Assembly: GCF_000761485.1 (NCBI RefSeq)
Contig: NZ_JPMX01000012.1
Coordinates: 1 to 50,605, forward strand
DNA: 50,605 nt
Direction of reading: 5' to 3'
Origin: Modestobacter caceresii
GTDB taxonomy: Bacteria > Actinomycetota > Actinomycetes > Mycobacteriales > Geodermatophilaceae
Positions 47,680-50,605 of the stretch are shown piece after piece. Every line of letters begins with the position of its first letter. Positions within the stretch are counted from its first letter, which is position 1. The notes below the pieces were generated by a model. That model saw nothing but the letters and a program-made list of their open reading frames with translations, did not search any database and was not told the DNA's origin. A program made the position numbers and the translations under genes.

Positions 47680-49104
47680 GTGGGCGGAGACGGCGAGGAG
47701 CGCCCCGGTCCCCCCGCGTCCGACCCGGCCGCCGCCGAGCCGCCGGTGACCGGACGCCGCCGTCCCCGGCCGGTCGGGACGATCCTCAGCGCTGCCCTGC
47801 TCGTCGTGCTGCTGGTCGGCGCCGGCCTGTTCGCGCTGCTGCGCGAGGACCCGTTCACCTACGGCGGCCGCTACGTCACCGACCCCGGCACGGTCCTCGC
47901 CGAGGCCGACCGCGTCTTCACCGACCACGTGGCGGCCCGGCAGGGGGTCCAGAGCGCACAGAGCCGCTGCTGGTTCCAGCTGGCCGACGCCGCCGGCTCC
48001 GAGGTGCGCCCGGACCTGCTCTGCGGCCCGGCCCTCTTCGTCGATGGACAGGACGACGCCAGCTGGCTCCGGTTCCCGCTGACCGGCACGCCGGCCGGGG
48101 GCGACGTGCGGCTGTCGGTGGCCGCGCTGCCCGCCGACCCCGCCCCGGAGCCGCTGACCGATCGCGAGCTGCTCCGCCGGCCCGACGGCGGCGAGCCCCC
48201 GCGGGGCACCGGCGGTCTGACCGCGCCGGCCGTGCCCCAGGCGTTGCCCGGCCACACCGCGGTGGGGCCGTTCCCTGACGTCACCTACCGCGAGCCGGCG
48301 GGCCCGGCCCGGCTCTCCGGCCCGGCCGCGGCGGTCACCGTCACCGGCCTGGCGCAGCCCGACCGGGTGGGCACCGGGGACGCCGCCCTGCGGCCGGCCG
48401 ACGGTGAGCAGTTCCTCGCCGTGCGGTACGTGGTCGAGCAGGGCGAGGGTCGCTCCCCCACCCCACCCACGATCACCTACCAGGTCGGCGACCGGCAGCC
48501 GGTCCCCGTACCCCCGGCGCTGACCGGCCCCGGGACCACGGTCGAGGCGCTGCTGTCGGTGCCCACCGACACCGCCGTCGCCGACCTGGTGGTCACCGAC
48601 GCCGGGGTCGAGCAGCGACTGTCCCTGCTCACCGGGGCACCCGGCCCGGACAACCTGCAGGTGCTGGCCCGCACCTCCCGAGAGGCCGACGTGGACACCT
48701 CCCGGCAGCTGCCGGCGACGCTGAGCGCACCCGGCCGGGTCTCGGCGTCCCTGCCGGTCACGATCGCGGTGCGCGGCGGCCGGCTCGAGTGGTTCGTCAG
48801 GGACGAGCGACCGGCCGGCCCGAGCCGCGCGCTGCTGCTGCTCGACGTCACCATGGCGCTGCCGGACTCCGCGCCCGGTGCGGTGCCACCGGGGCTGCTG
48901 TCGCTGCGCCTGCCGGACGGGACGACGCTCCGGGCGCAGGACCTGGACGACTCCCCGACGCGGGTGATCACCGCCTTCGACGTGCCCGCCGACTTCACCG
49001 AGGGGACCGTCGTCGTCGCCGGCTCCGCGACGTTCCCCGACGGCGCCACCGTCGAGCTCGGCGACGGTCGCGCGACCGTGCCGGTCACCGTCCCCGCCGG
49101 CTGA
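47680..49104 (+). CDS. Membrane-anchored hypothetical protein
   Basis: A 474-residue protein. GTG 47680 has GGAGGA 4-5 nt upstream, which shortens the open frame. A Pro-rich cytosolic start is followed by one span (VGTILSAALLVVLLVGAGLF, about 32-51). The large external part is strand-rich. Two cysteines near AQSRCWFQLADA and PDLLCGPALF may pair. Three Ig-like segments are suggested by AAVTVTGLAQPDR, FLAVRYVVEQGEG and TVEALLSVPTDTAVADLVVT. No catalytic motif or known family is recognised. It is divergent from the GT4-like gene over 270 bp of regulatory DNA. Confidence 0.75.
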   Translation: MGGDGEERPGPPASDPAAAEPPVTGRRRPRPVGTILSAALLVVLLVGAGLFALLREDPFTYGGRYVTDPGTVLAEADRVFTDHVAARQGVQSAQSRCWFQLADAAGSEVRPDLLCGPALFVDGQDDASWLRFPLTGTPAGGDVRLSVAALPADPAPEPLTDRELLRRPDGGEPPRGTGGLTAPAVPQALPGHTAVGPFPDVTYREPAGPARLSGPAAAVTVTGLAQPDRVGTGDAALRPADGEQFLAVRYVVEQGEGRSPTPPTITYQVGDRQPVPVPPALTGPGTTVEALLSVPTDTAVADLVVTDAGVEQRLSLLTGAPGPDNLQVLARTSREADVDTSRQLPATLSAPGRVSASLPVTIAVRGGRLEWFVRDERPAGPSRALLLLDVTMALPDSAPGAVPPGLLSLRLPDGTTLRAQDLDDSPTRVITAFDVPADFTEGTVVVAGSATFPDGATVELGDGRATVPVTVPAG

Positions 49105-49118
49105 CCGCCCCGGGCCCG

Positions 49119-49186
49119 AGCGGCCCCAGCCCCGGAGCGGCCCCAGCCCCGGAGCGGCCCCAGCCGGGGAGCGGCCTCAGCCCTGG
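49119..49186. repeat. Four tandem 17-bp repeats
   Basis: AGCGGCCCCAGCCCCGG occurs twice exactly (49119-49152), then as AGCGGCCCCAGCCGGGG and AGCGGCCTCAGCCCTGG. The last unit contains the stop of pcaC. It lies between convergent genes and may form part of a terminator. Confidence 0.85.
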
Positions 49187-49587
49187 GCGCGGAGCTCGGC
49201 CAGGATCGGCTTGGCGACGGCCAGGGCGTGGTTGGCCGCCGGCACCCCGGCGTAGACCGCGGTGTGCAGGCACACCTCGGCGATCTCCTCGTCGGTCAAC
49301 CCGTTGTGCACCGCGGCCTTGACGTGCAGCGCGAACTCGTCCCACTGCCGCAGCGCCGCGGTGATGGCCAGGGTCAGCATGCTGCGCTCGCGGCGCTCCA
49401 GACCGGGCCGCTGCCACAGGTCGCCCCAGGCGACGCGGGTGATGAAGTCCTGGAAGTCGGCGGTGAACGGGGTCACCGCGGCGACCGCCCGGTCGACGTG
49501 GGCATCGCCGAGCACCTCCCGGCGCACCCGCATCCCCGCGGCGCGGCGCTGCTCGTCGGTCTCCAGCGGTCCCGTCGGTCCGGTCAC
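49177..49587 (-). CDS. pcaC: 4-carboxymuconolactone decarboxylase
   Basis: A 136-residue protein. GTG 49587 overlaps the pcaD stop (GTGA). It has the CMD pattern: RREVLGDAHVDRAVAAVTPF, TADFQDFITRVAWGDLWQRP, SMLTLAITAALRQWDEFALH and LTDEEIAEVCLHTAVYAGVP. It decarboxylates 4-carboxymuconolactone to beta-ketoadipate enol-lactone in protocatechuate breakdown. The length fits (about 130). It is the last gene of the B-D-C series on the minus strand. Its 3' end merges with the 17-bp repeats. Confidence 0.94.
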   Translation of the reverse strand: MTGPTGPLETDEQRRAAGMRVRREVLGDAHVDRAVAAVTPFTADFQDFITRVAWGDLWQRPGLERRERSMLTLAITAALRQWDEFALHVKAAVHNGLTDEEIAEVCLHTAVYAGVPAANHALAVAKPILAELRAQG

Positions 49588-50360
49588 GGCGTGCCTCCGA
49601 TGGCGTGTGCGATGAGGGCCCGGCTGACCTGCTCGGGCTGTTCCAGGTTGGCCAGGTGCGCGGCCGGGCTGAGGGTGAGCAACCGGGCGCCGGGGACGCC
49701 GTCGGCGATCAGCTGCTGGTGCTCCGGCGGCACCGCCTGGTCCTCGGCTCCGGAGACCACCAGCGTCGGCGCGGTGATCCGGTGCAGGTCGCGGCGCTGG
49801 TCCATCCCCGCGATCGCGGCGCAGCAGCCGGCGTAGCCCTCGTCGTCGGCAGCCGTGATCATGGCCCGCAGCCGGGCGACCAGGTCGGGGTGGGCGGCGG
49901 CGTACGGCGGGGTGAGCCACCGGCTGACCACCGGCTCGGCGATCGCCCCGGTGCCCTCGGCGCGCACGGTGCGCGCCCGGTCCGCCCAGCTGTCCGGGTT
50001 GCCGGTGTGCGCCGAGCTGCACAGCACCGCCAGGGTCAGCACCCGCTGCGGGTCACGCACCGCCAGCCGCAGGCCGGTCATCCCGCCGATGGAGACGCCG
50101 GCGACGTGCGCCCGGTCCACCCCGAGCCGGTCCAGCAGCGCGACGACGTCGTCGGCGAGGTCGTCGATCGTGGCCTCCCCGGGCACCGACGGCGAGCGGC
50201 CGTGCCCGCGGGTGTCGTACCGGACCACCCGGAAGTGCTCGGTCAGCGCCGGCACCTGCGGGTCCCACATGGACAGGTCCGAGCCCAGGGAGTTGGACAG
50301 CAGCAGCACCGGCGCACCGGCCGGGCCCTCGACGACGGCGTGCACCTCGACGGCGGTCAT
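49584..50360 (-). CDS. pcaD: 3-oxoadipate enol-lactonase
   Basis: A 258-residue alpha/beta hydrolase. ATG 50360 overlaps the pcaB stop (ATGA). The catalytic triad is S90 in GVSIGGMTG, D207 in SGAEDQAVP and H235 in AAHLANLEQP. SLGSDLSMWDPQVPAL near the N-terminus is the oxyanion loop. The product of PcaC is its substrate, giving beta-ketoadipate. The gene is not fused to pcaC, as it is in the PcaL enzymes of some actinobacteria. Translational coupling on both sides shows one operon. Confidence 0.95.
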   Translation of the reverse strand: MTAVEVHAVVEGPAGAPVLLLSNSLGSDLSMWDPQVPALTEHFRVVRYDTRGHGRSPSVPGEATIDDLADDVVALLDRLGVDRAHVAGVSIGGMTGLRLAVRDPQRVLTLAVLCSSAHTGNPDSWADRARTVRAEGTGAIAEPVVSRWLTPPYAAAHPDLVARLRAMITAADDEGYAGCCAAIAGMDQRRDLHRITAPTLVVSGAEDQAVPPEHQQLIADGVPGARLLTLSPAAHLANLEQPEQVSRALIAHAIGGTP

Positions 50361-50605
50361 GCCGGTCCTCCTTCTCCTGCGGTGACGACGGATGCGGTGG
50401 GGTCGGACTGGAGCGCGATGGTGTGGGCGGCGAGGGCGGCGTCCACCTGGGCGCCGGCCTCACCGACGTCCGGGCTGCCGTCGGCGACCAGCGCGGCGCC
50501 GTCGACGTCGGTGCGCTCGGCCACGAGGTCGGCCAGCGGGCGACCGGCCGCGGCCGCCTCCCGGACCGCGGCGGCCGCGGCGTCGTGCGCGGGGCCCGCG
50601 CCCAG
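50357..50605 (-). CDS. pcaB: 3-carboxy-cis,cis-muconate cycloisomerase, C-terminal part
   Basis: Only the last 82 codons are in the window, and the frame is open to the right edge. The sequence LGAGPAHDAAAAAVREAAAA, then GRPLADLVAERTDVDGAALV and SPDVGEAGAQVDAALAAHTI, matches the C-terminal helices of the fumarase/argininosuccinase superfamily as in PcaB. The assignment relies on the operon (pcaD and pcaC follow with 4-bp overlaps). The catalytic domain is outside the window. Confidence 0.85.
   Translation of the reverse strand: MGAGPAHDAAAAAVREAAAAGRPLADLVAERTDVDGAALVADGSPDVGEAGAQVDAALAAHTIALQSDPTASVVTAGEGGPA

Noticed and set aside
1..50605. Insertion sequences, integrases, phage genes or attachment sites
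   Set aside because: I found no transposase or recombinase motif. The tRNA genes lack adjacent integrases or visible direct repeats of their 3' ends.

Overview
The window is GC-rich throughout, uses many GTG starts and ATGA/GTGA gene overlaps, and carries typical actinobacterial families (exonuclease-less PolA-like polymerase, DUF2795, siderophore-interacting protein, GT-C envelope glycosyltransferases, DHA2 efflux pumps). Several genes appear leaderless, with a TANNNT box 6-8 nt before the start codon. A high-GC actinobacterium is certain. Geodermatophilaceae (Blastococcus/Modestobacter/Geodermatophilus-like) is my inference from overall resemblance, not proven here. It reads as ordinary chromosome: I see no transposase, integrase, phage module or CRISPR array.

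Layout. 0-2.7 kb: a truncated Pro-rich protein, a protein with fourteen 14-residue repeats, and two small stress-type proteins (DUF2795, DUF2945-like). 3-7 kb: siderophore-interacting flavoprotein, an OmpR-type two-component pair and a PaaI-like thioesterase. 7.1-11 kb: sulfate activation (cysD, cysN), the two genes separated by an oppositely oriented small membrane protein gene, then a CynX/NimT-type exporter. 11-12.3 kb: a divergent regulatory pair (RsbW-like ATPase and a small HTH protein) around a control region rich in inverted repeats. 12.4-16.4 kb: hrpA. 16.5-19.3 kb: MarR regulator with a DHA2 pump, facing an SMR pump. 19.4-26.2 kb: zinc alcohol dehydrogenase, acyl-CoA dehydrogenase, YihY/BrkB membrane protein, enoyl-CoA hydratase and hemerythrin. 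26.3-31 kb: PolA-like polymerase, an orphan flagellin with an internal domain duplication, and a two-gene operon for a membrane-anchored unknown protein.

31.4-39.9 kb is an envelope-glycan region: three GT-C type membrane glycosyltransferases, a CDP-alcohol phosphatidyltransferase, a PAP2/AUR1-like enzyme, a gtrA remnant lacking its first membrane segment, and a conserved WD/propeller-like unknown. 39.8-44 kb holds tRNA-Lys with a 32-residue membrane miniprotein, lipoproteins, a Rieske/DUF2231 protein, an intact GtrA and a tRNA-Glu/Asp/Phe cluster. 44.1-49.1 kb: a second OmpR-type two-component pair resembling the first, a GT4-like glycosyltransferase and a large membrane-anchored unknown. 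The right edge is a translationally coupled protocatechuate (beta-ketoadipate) operon, pcaB (partial)-pcaD-pcaC.

The strongest leads for unusual biology are the 14-residue repeat protein, the orphan flagellin with a duplicated variable domain beside an uncharacterised membrane-anchor operon whose N-terminal module recurs at 23 kb, the cysD/antisense gene/cysN arrangement, and the inverted-repeat-dense promoter regions at 11.75 and 16.45 kb. None could be tested by database search here.
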